Shown here: positions 48,948 through 60,851 of the stretch, one piece after another
Numbering within the stretch: the first letter of the stretch is position 1
How the letters are laid out: every line of letters begins with the position of its first letter
NCBI GenBank assembly: GCA_947683625.1
Contig: CANTUR010000340.1
Location: 3,260,001 to 3,324,000, forward strand
From: Mallotus nudiflorus
Taxonomy: Eukaryota; Streptophyta; Magnoliopsida; Malpighiales; Euphorbiaceae
Reading direction: 5' to 3'
DNA: 64,000 nucleotides
Translations under genes and position numbers: made by a program
Notes under the pieces: model-generated
Told to the model about the DNA's origin: nothing
The model's input: the letters and a program-made list of their open reading frames with translations, nothing else
Databases searched by the model: none

Positions 48948-49084
48948 ACTGATATAGAAAAAGCTTAGTAATTAGGGATAATTATTAAAAATCTATTATT
49001 TCATAATGAATGCCAAAGAATTAATCTTCTATAACTTATTGATTATGATAAATATTAGGAAATAGGCATCCAAAAATTGTTGAT

Positions 49085-51394
49085 TCAATAAAAGAATACC
49101 AAAAATTGGGAAAGAAATTTAGGAGTGGTTGTGATGACATTTATTAAAGCTTTTTCTAATGGGAATTTGCTCTCATAAAAAACCACATGTCTAAATATGC
49201 ATACTCGATTGGACATTTGGTCAAGGCATCTGTATCCATTGTGCATGGAGTTGTACCTTATGAAAACACATTGGTAGGTTTTCTTTAAGAACTTATCTTT
49301 CCCATACTTGTGGAGATAGGGATAACACTTACATCCAAAACTACTCAAATTGTCATAATTCGGGTTAGTACCAAAGAGTTTGAAAAATGATGATTCCATT
49401 TTTAATTTATTTGATGGCAATCTATTGATTACAAAAATTTATGCAAGAAATGCATCAATCGAATATTTAATGAGAATTTTTAACTAAAATAACAAGGATA
49501 AACCAGTCTTAACAATGTGGTAGCATGTTCTTTTTGCAACACCATTTTGCTCAAGGGTGTTAGGACTTGAAATTTGGTGACTAATTCCACATTGTTCAAG
49601 ATGGTTTTTAAAATTATTTAAAGTAAATTCACCACCTCCATCACTTTGGATAATTTTAATTTTCATATGGCACTAATTTTTAATGAGTTTTTATAATTTA
49701 AGAAATTAATCAAAGAAACAAGATTTTCTTTTTAATGGAATTATCCAAAAATATCTTAAAAAATCATCAACTATAACTACATAATACTTAAAAGTTTTGA
49801 TAGGAAGTAACAGGGGCTGGTCCCTATAGGTCATTATATAATTTTTCAAGAGGATATTTAGAAATGCTGATGGATGGAATAAAATGAAGTTTGTAGCTTT
49901 TTCCCAATTGACAAAAAGGACAAAGGGTTTCTTATTTTTTCAATTTCAAATACTAATGAATTCTTTATTTTTTAAAAATTATAAAAACCTAGGGTTTGCA
50001 CGACCTAAATGATGATGCCAAATAGTATTAGAAGCAGTATGTGAAAAACTAGTATGGAAAATAGCAAAGAGAGCAAAATTTCTAGGTTCTTCCAAAGCAT
50101 AAAGACTACATTTCTTTAAGCCTTTAGCTATCACTTTTCCTTGTAAATCCTCAATAACAAAATTATTGGCTAAAAATATAATATAACATCCATTATCTTG
50201 AATTAATTGACTAACTAGCAAGAGATTTTTCTTAATTTTAGGAACTATCAATACATTCTTTAATTTTATATTACCATCCTTAGTATGTACATTTCCCTTA
50301 CCAAAATGTGTAATATCTAAACTTTCACCATTACCAACATATAAAGAATCTTTACCGTAGTAAGGAGTAAATCTAGAAATTTTACCGATGTGGTTCATGA
50401 TGTGTGTAATAGAACTCGAGTCTACATACAGAGTGGGATCATAACGATCATTTATAGCTATTGCGACTAAAGCTTATAGAAGCTCTTCCTCAGGTTGAAA
50501 AGATTGATTAACCTATTTTAACATTTAATAGTAGTATGATTATGTTTACCACAGATTTGACACATTATGGTGCCATTTCTCTAATTAGGAGAATTAATAG
50601 GCTAGCTTTCTCCAAACTATGCATTATGGCCATACTAGCATTAGCCTACTATAGGGACAAAACCACATCCTCTGGAATTGAATCATCCTCCACATCCTCA
50701 TCCTCTTCCACATTAGTTATAGTACACTTATTCATGGTTTTTTTTATGCCTATTGGTTTTAGCTTCCAATTGTAAAGCTTGATTGTGTACTTTAAGGGAC
50801 ATAATAAATTGCTTGTGTGAAGGATATTGAGGCTTAGTTAGCATAACCATTAAAAAATCTTTGTATTTAGAGCCAAGTCCTCAAGGAAGTTGAAAAAATT
50901 TATTAGTTTCATCAAGTGGTTTCTTGATGGTAGCAAGGTTGTCATAAATTCTTTTGAATTTTTAATGGTATTCATTAAGTGACATACTCCCTTTTGTGAG
51001 AGTCATAAGGGTCTTATTCAAGAGAACCTCCTTTTCTTTAGAACTTGGTAGTAGTTTGTCTTCAATACACTTCTAAACTTAATAGGCTACAGTAATGTCA
51101 TTCAAGTCAAGCAAAACTACTTCAACAATGGTTCCTAATAACAGGTGGTCAAGAGGCCATCATTGTTAAGCTAAGTTTTGCATGCTTGATTAATGATCTC
51201 TTTATCATATGATGTGATTTTCAATGGAGGTTCACCTCCTTTTTCAAGGTGATGTTCAATACCAGGGCTGTGAACTAAAGGGATTACTTGGGATTTCCAT
51301 AAGAGAACATTAGTTTGGTTAGTTTCATAGTAACCAAACTAGAGCATTGATGAAAATTTTATAAAGTGAGCAAAGTTTTAAATGATAAGGCCAT
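49085..51394 (-). pseudogene. Third Ty1/copia element: gag, protease and integrase, truncated before RT
   Basis: The gag start ATG at 51394 (MALSFKTLLT) is followed by decayed gag with EHHLEKGGEPP and, near 50540-50570, a CCHC knuckle CQICGKHNHT. The protease/pre-integrase part is open at 49979-50398 (LYVGNGESLDITHFGKGNV, LLLVSQLIQDNGCYIIF, WHHHLGRANPRFL). Integrase: IKIIQSDGGGEFT and NTLEQNGVAKR (49484-49666), then 49085-49420 with FGCKCYPYLHKYGKDKFL and GYRCLDQMSNRVCIFRHVVF. The wording fits RE1-like (Ale-type) copia elements. RT and RNase H are missing to the left. Confidence 0.82.
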
Positions 51395-51432
51395 GGAATT
51401 GTATTTTTGTTGGTTTATCTCTTGTGTGTTAT

Positions 51433-51444
51433 GCTCTAATACCA
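51433..51444 (-). other. Primer-binding site of the third copia element
   Basis: TGGTATTAGAGC on the minus strand, one transition from the initiator tRNA-Met consensus, 39 bases before the gag ATG. The 5' LTR therefore begins at 51445 and extends rightwards. Its far end could not be fixed but must lie before the P450 fragment at about 51715. It includes a (TA)n(CA)n run at 51512-51538. Confidence 0.7.
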
Positions 51445-51714
51445 TGAAGAAAATAATAGCAAAAATATAATTTCATTCCCTTAAATCAAATAGGGAGAAA
51501 TCTTCTCCTATATATATATATACACACACACGCACACAAGAGATAAAATGGGTATAAAAGAAACAAATTAGGAAGTAAAGGAAGACTTTGGTTACAAATG
51601 GTAAGCAAGATTGCAGCCTAATAATGAAGAAAATTTTCACAAGTCAAGGAACAAATATTCACTAGCCATTGGAGATACTTAAGGAAGGAGTTGTTGTAGT
51701 TTGAATTAGACATG

Positions 51715-52147
51715 AGTCATATTAGGGTTTGTAGTACCATAAGTCATCAGACCAATTGTCTACTTCTTTAGATTCATTAAGATCAAGAATTTGACAAACT
51801 TTTAACATTTATTTTGGCCATTATACTGTGACATACTTATCCTCACTTATGAATAGGAACTTGTTCCCTAAAGGTCTATAAAAGATAGCCACATTTTCAC
51901 CAAGTAAAGAAGTCTGTAAAATATCATAAGAGTATTTTTTTATCCTATCATTAATGAACTTTTCAGGGTGCCCTCGCCGGCCAATCATCACAAATGAAAG
52001 GCTTTCACTTAAGAATGACCATCCTGTTTTACCTTATGGAAGTCTGATGTAAAAGGACTTGTGGTGTTTAAGAAAAACAAAAAGGATAATGACAAAAGAT
52101 GAAAAAAGAATTACATAGTGAAGAAGGCAAGGAAACAAGAAATCCAT
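51715..52147 (-). pseudogene. CYP716-like cytochrome P450, broken first exon
   Basis: From an ATG at 52145-52147 the minus strand reads through a hydrophobic membrane anchor (MDFLFPCLLHYVILFSSFVI) with a proline-motif stop (LP*GKTGW, where a Pro codon has become TAA). GRRGHPEKFINDRIKKYS, ILQTSLLGENVAIFYRPLGN and KFLFISEDKYVTV follow. The sequence LPPGKTGWP..GE, GHPEKFI.DRM and TSLLGE is diagnostic of the CYP716 family, membrane-bound monooxygenases of the endoplasmic reticulum that oxidise triterpene scaffolds such as amyrins. Three in-frame stops are seen (one in the proline motif, two around WPK), with weak similarity beyond 51830. The heme-binding C-terminal half is absent, and copia DNA lies where it should continue. 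Confidence 0.82.
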
Positions 52148-53760
52148 ATTATCGTTGTTGTTTGAAAGATCGAGAATAAAGATGTATTTGGAGTAGCTTA
52201 CTTGGTAGAATGCTACTACATTTATAATAGAGAAAATTTAGAAAAAAAAAAAAGATATTCATGTTAAAATTAAAAATTTGGGATAAAATGTAACAAATTG
52301 AAAATTTTGAGCCTTTTTATATAAACTAGTAAATAACCACATGCTTCACACGCGATTAGAAAATATTTTAAACTCGTGACAATACATAATATATTTTTAT
52401 CATCATCATTATTATTAAAAATAATAGAAGCATTATTTATTTGTACAACAATTCAATATTATAAATTTAATAGAGGTATTGCAATTTCAATAAATTTTTT
52501 ATTTAAATTATTACACAACATTCTTTCGATCTTATTTTTAAATTAATATATTTCTCTACTCTAAAAATGGTTTTATACAAAATATATTATGGCCATAATT
52601 AATCTTAACATAAAAAGAATTTATCAGTTAACTTTTAATAAAAATTTAAAAATAATAAAAGTTATATTTCTCTATATAACAATCTAATATTACAACTTCA
52701 TTAGATTTATAATTTAGTACAATTTACAAATTTTTTACTAAAATAATGACACATTATTTTTCAATATTTTTTTAGAATTATACTTTTAATTAATTTAATT
52801 TTTATTGGTAAATAATTAAATTATTTAATTTTTATATAATAATAATCATAAATTTTTTAGTGAATTTGCCTTTCCCTCTTCTTATATTTAAATTTTGATA
52901 ATACACATTGCCAATGAAGTAACTAAGGATAATGCTTATGTTAAATAATCTCATTCTCATAAGCCAAAAGTTTTGATGTCAAGAGAAAAAATGTTGTAAT
53001 CTAAGACAAACAAACTATCATGCAGTTTTGTTTCACCTTCGTTTGTTTTATATACTTTTGAATTAGTTTATATTATATAAAACAAAACAAAACAAATTAA
53101 ATTAAACAGTACAAAGCAAATTAAATTTTAATTAATTTAATATTTAGTTAGTTTGTATTTTATAAAATAGAATTTAATCTTATCAAATGAAGAATTAAAA
53201 TTCAAAAATTTTAATTAATTTAATTTCAATTGATAAGTTTTATATACTATTTAGTTAGTTTATTTTTATAAATTTAAAATTAACCTAATTAAAATAAAAA
53301 ATATAATTTAAATTAAATTATAGTTATAATTATAATTAATTCAATTTTCATTGATACATTAGTAATGATTTAACACTACTATAATAAACAATTTTTTTTA
53401 TATATAGTAAATTTGCATAACTCCTACCTCTTGTATAGATATATATAATCGATGTGATAGCAGGGCTCAAATAAAAAAATGTCATTTGGCCCACATTAAT
53501 AATCCGACCTAAAATGTTAACATCTTCGCATTGAATTTTTAAACAAAATTAATTGTAGAATATAAATGGTAAATTAAAATATTTTGCAAAAATTTTAAAT
53601 GTGAATTAAAATTACAATAAATAAAAAAATTGATTTTTGTCGATTGTTAAACAATTAAATTTATTATAACAAATTTATAACATTCGATCATTATAAAAAA
53701 AAAATTAAAATTAGTACTTTTGATAGGATGATTGTTGAACTAAATGGGGCAACGATTTCA
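52148..53760. other. AT-rich non-coding DNA
   Basis: Next to the P450 start this may include its old promoter region. No TATA box can be singled out in such AT-rich sequence. No genes or repeats otherwise seen. Confidence 0.6.
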
Positions 53761-53761
53761 A

Positions 53762-53763
<2 letters not shown>

Positions 53764-53811
<48 letters not shown>
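53764..53811. repeat. (TA)n microsatellite
   Basis: About 24 uninterrupted AT/TA units. The open frames spanning it are artefacts of the repeat. Confidence 0.95.
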
Positions 53812-53814
<3 letters not shown>

Positions 53815-55886
53815 GTTTGCTGGGCTAGGTTGGATCGGATCTTAAAATCTTATTTAATAATTTCATATCCATACATGTTGGTGTCAAAGCCATTGACTTT
53901 TTTTTCTTTGGTCGAATTTCCTTCATTACGCACAAAGAAACAAGAAGGGAGAAAGCAACATCTTCCATACACACAGAGAATTTACCAAAGAAACACAATA
54001 AGAACTGGTGGTGATTTTTGCATTCTATTTTTTTTTTCCATAACAATTTACATAATTATCTTTTTAATTAAAATGTTTATTTTTTTTATGAATTATAATT
54101 TCTAAATTCTAATATTTTACTCAAATAGAGGACACTATAATTATAGTAGGCTATAATATTATTTTATCTCTATTCTCTTTATTGTGGAGCCATTCATATT
54201 TTGTAACAAAATTCTGTCCTCATACATAATTTTTTTCTATTCTCATCACTCCCTCCATTGCTGCTCTCTTTTTTTTTTTTTTCTTGAATTTTTTTTTCTC
54301 TAGTAGAAACTAGGATATTATACTTTTCTTTAACTGTTTCTTGGGTTAGTTTTTAATTTAGTAGTGTATAAACAACTGCTACTTATCAAGGATTCTTGTT
54401 TGCTAATTTGATATTAATATAATTTTGATATAATTGTTGTTTAGTTTATTTATTATTTTAGTAAAGAATTGTCAACAAATGGAACTTTTCTACTTAGTTA
54501 CTAAAGGAGATTCACTGAGCATTTTGATTAAATCTTGTTCTTATTTATTGCTTTTGGATCACACTTACTCATCTTGCTTTTTGTTTAACTTCCTTTGATT
54601 CAAATTAGTGGAGTGCAAATATATGAATGGCTGCAGTAGTTTACCATAACTATAGTGTTCCCTATTAGGGTAAAATATTAAAAAAGGTTAGTTTAGAAAT
54701 TATAATTTATTAAAAAAATGAACATTTTCATTCAACGATAATCGGGTAATTTGCTATTAAAAAAATTAAAAGAGAAGTGTAGAAATTAACTAGTACAGTG
54801 CAAAAAAGCTCCACCCTAAGAACGGCTATATGTATACATAGAGGGAGTGCACCTTTTATATGCAATTATTTTAGGAATAAACCATATGCAATTGTTTTAG
54901 GAATAAACCATTCTTACACCTCTATACTATTATCTTTTTTGACATTTCACCCTTATACTTTTATTTTAGCACATTGTACTCCTACACCTTCATTTTTCAA
55001 CATATTGAGCCCTTATTTTGATAGCAGCAGTTAAGGAGTATCCAGTTTAGTCCTTGTCATTTTAATTTTTTTATTTAATCTTCATAATTTTATTTTTAAC
55101 AATTAAATCCTTAAAATTTTTAAAATAATTCAGTTAAATTTATTAAAAATTTCAAAAACTATATATTTTAAATTTTTATCTATTTGAAATTGGGATCATT
55201 TATTTTTAGTAAATTATAATATTAGAAATATATATAATTTTAGAAATTTTAAAAATATTTATAATAAATAGTGTAGATTTTAATTGTTCATTAAACATTC
55301 AAAAAATTAATAGATATTAATGAAAAAATAATATACGATAAAATTTTAATTAATAAAAAAGACACAAAAACTATTTTGTAAATAAAATATAATAAATTAT
55401 ATTCACATATATGAAATAATAGTTAATCACAAGTTGCCCATAAAATTTCCATCATAACGTGTTATGATTTTATTTCTCTTTTTTAATGTTTAGTGACGAA
55501 TGTGTGCTTTAACCAGAAATGAATATCCGTGGAAGACTAATAAGTGCTAGCATCTCACTCGTTAACAAGACTTTAAACAGGTGATAGATTGTTGTTTGTA
55601 ATAAAATATATTATATAATTTATAATTTAAAATAAATGATTGATATATTGTTTTTTATAATTCTACATTTTTAAAAAATTAAAAAAATTTATAATTATAA
55701 GAGAGATGACTATGTGCAAGATAATATTTAACATCAAGTATTAAATTAAATTTCATAAGTTTACAGTTAATATTATACTAAATAAAAATGTATATGTGTG
55801 ATAATTTAGTATATTTCATTTACCAAGTAGCTTATGTGTCTTTTCTATTAATTAAAATTTTATCATGTATTATTTTTTCATTAATG
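53812..55886. other. AT-rich non-coding DNA with a possible DNA-transposon scrap
   Basis: No supported gene. 53880-54700 has pyrimidine-rich runs (for example 54270-54300) reminiscent of plant introns or 5' leaders, but no coding exon was found. At 54858-54912 a 26-bp phrase (ATGCAATTRTTTTAGGAATAAACCAT) is repeated in tandem. 54912-55060 has the 'cctctatactattatc...cccttatacttttattttagcac' style of plant non-autonomous DNA elements. I could not find the matching inverted end. Confidence 0.45.
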
Positions 55887-57901
55887 TAGGCGGCGGGGTT
55901 TAGCGCACATCCAAGTGTTTGACGATCACGGCACTGTATGGACTCGAGGTCCACTAGGAAATACAATACAGGTCTTGGACCTATTCGGAGATGGAGTCGC
56001 CACCCGGATAAAAGCTGGGGCACACTGTACAGCAACTGCATCCCACGGAAGTTCCCAGAAGCCGTCATCAGAGATCAGGTTCAGAAACTGGGTATGAGCA
56101 TTTGAATGCTCACCCAACCTTGTGGTTGGCCTCCGTTTGTGTTTTGCATTTTATTACCATTTAATTATTTAATTATTTCCTCATTTACCATACGTAATGA
56201 AATTGCCTTCGGATAATTGCCAAATTTTATAATTAAGTCCGAGTTTGCACATTAGTCCAATTTCATGCCTTTAAGTCCTAACATTTAAAAAATGCAGTAA
56301 ATAAAATAAATAATAATTTACAACCATACATTCAAAATTAAGAGGGAAAGAGATTAAGGATTACAACGCTTTTTAGGCTAAATAAAAAAATAATACACAG
56401 AAAATAGATTAAACATATACTAAATATAAACCGATAAAGTAACATAAATGCAGTAATATAAAATGGATAATTAACAAAGGTGACTACTCAATGATGGAAA
56501 TCATCAAGTAATTCTTGCAAATAACACACTGTTAGTCATTCCTTTCAAAAAAAATGAAATCACATGTAACGATACTTACAAGGAGACTCTATATAAAAAA
56601 GGGGTTTTCACATTATGGACTATAGAAACCATCAAATAATCAAGATAATCACTATCATGCAATCATACAGACATATTTAAGGCCAAAAGGGGACATACCG
56701 AAGCGGACATCATGACAAACATTAATTAAAAATGAAGTAGGAAGCAGGTTAACCCTATCAATGAGGCGGTCGCCTCATTGATGAGGCAATCGCCTCATTG
56801 AGATGAGGTGATCACCTCATTGATGAGGCGACGCCTCATCAACAGGGTCTCTTACAATTCCAAGGAAAAAAAGGTAACACACACACACAAAAGATAGACT
56901 CCCTAAAGGCCTGTCAATGGGGCAATTGCCTTATGGACAAGAGGCAACGCTTCTATAAAGAGGCGCCACCTGATCAGAAGGCTGAAGCCGACTCTCACAT
57001 GCTTAGATTTCTACTCTAAGTAACAAAACATGCATATACACACTATATAATCATCAAACTACAACTACATGCAAAAGTGTTCAGAGATCACATCAATAAA
57101 GTGGGATATTGAGCAAGATAAACTAGAAATACCTAAAATATACTAATGATTTAGTTGCACACAAGCAAGAACACACAAAGTGATGAACATGTTGAGTTTG
57201 AGTGCAGGTTTTATACTAAAAGAAGAGGCCCTCAGAGATGTTTTGTTTGAGATCTTTGCTAGGAAGTGATATCTCCCTTTGACACAAGTTTCTTCCTTCT
57301 TCTCTTATGGAGAAAGTGGACCTCTTTGCTTCAATCTCTCCCCCCCTTTCTTGAGGGTGTTTTTCTTTTCTTTTCTCTCTATCTTTCTTTTTTCTTCAGA
57401 GCTCCTCCCTCCTTTTCTCACCCTCCCCATTTTCTTCTCTCTCTTTTTTATTTTATTCCTTAGCTTTCCCATGTCCCTAAGCCTCCTAGCCCATTATGAG
57501 CTCTCCTAGCCTTTTTTCCTTCCCCAAAAGTCTTTTTCTCACGCAAAAAGTAGGTCTGGAAAGTGGGCCCCGCACCATTTGGTCGTCATGATTGCAGTTG
57601 CAAGTGGGCTTCTATAGAGGCAACACCTCATCGATGAGGCGATCGCCTCATTACACTAAGGCGATGCCCCTTTGGCCTAGGCCTGCACTGGGCCAGGTGG
57701 GCTTGGGCCAAATTTTGATAATTGGGCTCGATTTTGGGTTTTTCAGGCTTTGGGTTTTCAAGTCCACTTTCCACTAGAGATTCAGGCTTCATTCTCATGT
57801 CTAAGTTCCACATTCTCATCATCAGGCTTGACAATGGGCCGGTCAAACCAAGCGCCCCTAATTCGTCCCTTAACGCGGGTCGACTGAACCAGGTGTCTAT
57901 A
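55887..57901 (-). repeat. 3' LTR of the second Tat element
   Basis: 2,015 bp. On the plus strand it begins TAGGCGGCGGGGTTTAGCGC and ends AGGTGTCTATA, so on the minus strand both ends read TA instead of TG and CA, as after C-to-T changes. It contains the gcgatcgcctca palindromes (56760-56840, 57620-57665) and a pyrimidine-rich tract 57285-57470. Open frames inside (for example 57266-57509, 57628-57999) reflect low-complexity sequence and are not considered genes. Confidence 0.87.
56757..56842. repeat. Cluster of TGAGGCGATCGCCTCA-type palindromes in the Tat LTR
   Basis: Four to five successive self-complementary units on the theme TGAGGC(G/A)(A/G)TCGCCTCATTGA. Fewer copies occur at 57623-57663 and at the matching place in the other LTR (63512-63562 and 63645-63690). 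The copy number differs between the two LTRs of the same element. Confidence 0.85.
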
Positions 57902-57918
57902 GTTTGCCCCCTGATTTT
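57902..57918 (-). other. Polypurine tract of the second Tat element
   Basis: On the minus strand AAAAATCAGGGGGCAAAC directly precedes the 3' LTR. Confidence 0.75.
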
Positions 57919-58039
57919 TTGAAAAATCAAATGCATGCAATGATAATTTTTCAAAAAATCACATGCACAACAATAAACAAACAACAAGATAAACAACATA
58001 ACTGACTCTCGGGTTTCACCCGAGAGATGAATCCTTCAA

Positions 58040-58335
58040 TTTTGAAACGTGACCATGATCCTTGGGTTTTCATGGCCCGATCAGCCACTCATTAATATTT
58101 GATAAAGATATTTGAAGACTGTTAACCTCGAGTTTTCCTGGCCCGATTACTATTTTACTGGGGATATAGACTTATGGGTTTTCCTGGCCCAACCATCAAT
58201 CACCTAAAACATGATTCTCGGGTTTTCCTGGCCCGATCACCATTGGGGATGTGGTTTTTGGATTTTCCTGGTCCGATTATCACTCCTCCAGGGACATAAC
58301 CTTTTCGGGTTTTTCTGGCCCAGTTGTCCTTCACT
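58040..58335. repeat. Tandem array with the phrase cgggttttcctggcccgat
   Basis: Six variably spaced units (about 40-65 bp) each containing GGGTTTTCCTGGCCCGAT or a one- to two-base variant. Two more copies lie at 58727-58815, flanking the next array. Confidence 0.88.
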
Positions 58336-58725
58336 TTCGACTTCAGGGATACAACCCGAACAATCAACTCGATCCTTTGAGCTTCAGGGATTCAAACCCG
58401 AATAGCCCTTTCTTTAAGCTTCGGGGATTCAAACTCGAATAGCCCTTTCTTTGAGCTTCGGGGATTCAAACCTGAATAGCCCTTTCTATGAGCTTTGGGG
58501 ATTCAAACCTAAACAGCCCTGTCCTTTGCTTTTGACTTCGAGGATACTACCCAAATAGTCATTTTGATCCTTTGAGCTTTGAGGATTCAAACCCAAATAG
58601 CTCTGACTTTGAGCTTCAGGGATTCAAACCCGACTAGCCCTTTCTTTAAGCTTCGGGGATTCAAACCCGAATAGCCCTTTCTTTAAGCTTCAGGGATTCA
58701 AACTCGAACAACCCTTTCTTTGCAA
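58335..58725. repeat. 36-bp tandem array, cttcggggattcaaaccc units
   Basis: About nine head-to-tail units of roughly 36 bp: GAGCTTCGGGGATTCAAACC plus CGAATAGCCCTTTCTTT, with C/T and A/G variants. Chance open frames at 58211-58442 run through it. Confidence 0.9.
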
Positions 58726-58959
58726 TGTGGGTTTTCCTGGCCCAAAAGGCAGTCCCTTAACAATAATAGGAAGCTCATGCCATCATCCTCGGGTTTTTCT
58801 GGCCTGATAGGCAGTTCCTTAATCTTGATACTTTGATAAGAGAAAATCCACAGCTCACCCTCAGCTACGAGCTGACCGAACTAGGAAATGAACGCTTGTG
58901 AATACTAATACTTCGATCAGTAAATAGAATAAATGAAGAGAACAAACATGGAAACCCTA

Positions 58960-59365
58960 TAGCCATGCAAGCATCAGGCGGGAATAACAATGAATACCGT
59001 ATAGCCTCGGGGGAATAAGGTAAGACCAATAAATAGATAAAAACATGCATAAAATAAGATCAAACAGAAGGCGCCATGTAACCTCTGAGGTGTCAGGTGG
59101 ATGAAAATCACATCAGGCAATATAGTCGTACCTGTATCAGGCAAAATCAACTAAAATAAGCCATGTAGCCTCTGAGGCATCAGGCTAAATAAATAACAAA
59201 TAAAACACAAATCAAATAAAGATAAACAAAAGTTCCATATAACCTCTGAGGCGTTAGGCGGAGATAATAAAATGATGTAGCCTCACAAGCGTCAAACGAA
59301 ATCAAACTAAACAAGTAAATCAAAATAAGTTGTATAGCCCCATGAGGCATCAGGCGAAACCAAAC
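58960..59365. repeat. Array with the phrase gtagcctctgaggcatcaggc
   Basis: Six or seven units spaced about 40-85 bp apart, each with TAGCCTCTGAGGCATCAGGC or a variant, separated by A-rich spacers (aaataaataacaaataaaac-like). Confidence 0.85.
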
Positions 59366-60851
59366 AAGAAAACTACATCTCAAGCATTTGAGTTAGCTTA
59401 TTCTATTACACATCCAAAAAGAGTCCAAAATTGATGTATGCATGGATGTGATTTTTGGAATCTCTCAAAAGTTATATTGACAACACATGCTCACGTGGTG
59501 TGTGCAATGCTTATAGAAAACATGCATTATTCTAATGTGCCTAAGCATGAAAACTAAAAATGATTTTCACAAAATAATTTTGTGTATGCATGAATAATTG
59601 AGAAAACATTCAATAGCCAAATGCCCTTCCTATTTAGGATTAATCTTCAAGAACTGGTCCTCATCATATCAAAGAATCCGAATTTAAATCTATTGACACC
59701 ATCTTATCCAAATGAAGTAGAATTTAAGACCCCCTCATGATTAAATTGGGATGATGATAATGATTCACGCCCTCAGCTTAGTTGCTTCCTTAGAATGCTT
59801 TATTGTCATATGACAGTTGCGCTTGACCCTTAGTGTGGAAGAGACTCTATTTGAAAACTCCATTACTCATAAGGCTTAACTCATCTCAAAAATTATCCCC
59901 TAGCCAAGGACTTGATAGACTCTCCTGCTTTCGTACCATAAAGTAGAATCTTATGATCTTTTAAAGTCTTTTCTCATAATGAAAATGCAACCAATTTTAT
60001 TTTATATTCCCCCTTTTGCCTAGGTCGCTCCTTTTCTAGGAGTTTTCAAACCTAGCTGGGTGGCTACAAATTCATGGTGATGGTCAATCACTTTTGTTGT
60101 GCTCAATGTTCATATTGTCACTTTAGCTGTTGACTTCTCTTCCTGTTGATCATCGAACATCGATGTTATTGATGTTGTTGATTGCTACAAAACTAATGAG
60201 TCCATGTATGACACTTCACGTGCTAACAAAATATTAGTTATGACTATCTTCATATGATTACTTCTCTATTATAATCAGGCGTGCCACATTATGCTTGTTA
60301 TTGATCAGCCCTTTATAGGTTTTTTAACCAACCATTTTTTAGCTCACAATTAGTGGGAGTTTTGTTAAAAAAGATAAGAATTTTTCAAGGATTGCTCAAA
60401 ATTGACTTTTCAAATGTTGGTGTCATAAACAAAGGTTTCCCTTTTTTCCCTATGCTTTCGTCCCTTTTCATTTTCTTTTTCTTTCCTTTTTTCTTTTTTT
60501 CTTCTTTTTTTTCTTTTTTTATTTTATTTTTTTTTGCTTTTTATTTATTTATTTATTTTTGTTTTTTTACAAATATGAGGAATTTATTTTAGGAAAAAAC
60601 TTGAAGTTGAATGTGCCCGAACAAAAGTTTGAAAGTCAATTCTGATATTTTAATCCTCTCATTTTTTTGGGGTTTTCTTTTTCCTTTTTTTTTTCTTTTT
60701 CAAATCTCTCTCTCATTCAAGCATAAGATTGCATGCACAATTATAACAAATTAATACTCATGCAAATTAGACAACCAAACATTCATTAGCATAAAAGAAA
60801 ATATTACAGCAAAACATTATTTGAAACCATTACAATTGACAATAATTATTC
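59366..60851 (-). other. Non-coding region replacing pol in the second Tat element
   Basis: No protease, RT or integrase motif was found in either strand. It contains strong T-rich/pyrimidine tracts (60430-60570, 60660-60705). An antisense PMD gene like that in the first Tat element was looked for and not seen. 60000-60060 and 60300-60340 echo the 'cctaggtcgctcctttt..gagttttcaaacctagc' style repeats of 27000-27145. Confidence 0.6.

Noticed and set aside
53825..54105. Possible gene start or 5' leader (125-codon plus frame and pyrimidine tracts)
   Set aside because: The plus frame runs through a TA microsatellite, and no downstream exon with coding character was found.
57266..57509. Overlapping Phe/Ser/Leu-rich frames
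   Set aside because: Pyrimidine-rich tract within an LTR, open by composition only.
58335..58725. CRISPR-like array (regular 36-bp period)
   Set aside because: Whole units repeat head to tail without unique spacers, in a plant retroelement. It is a tandem satellite-type repeat.
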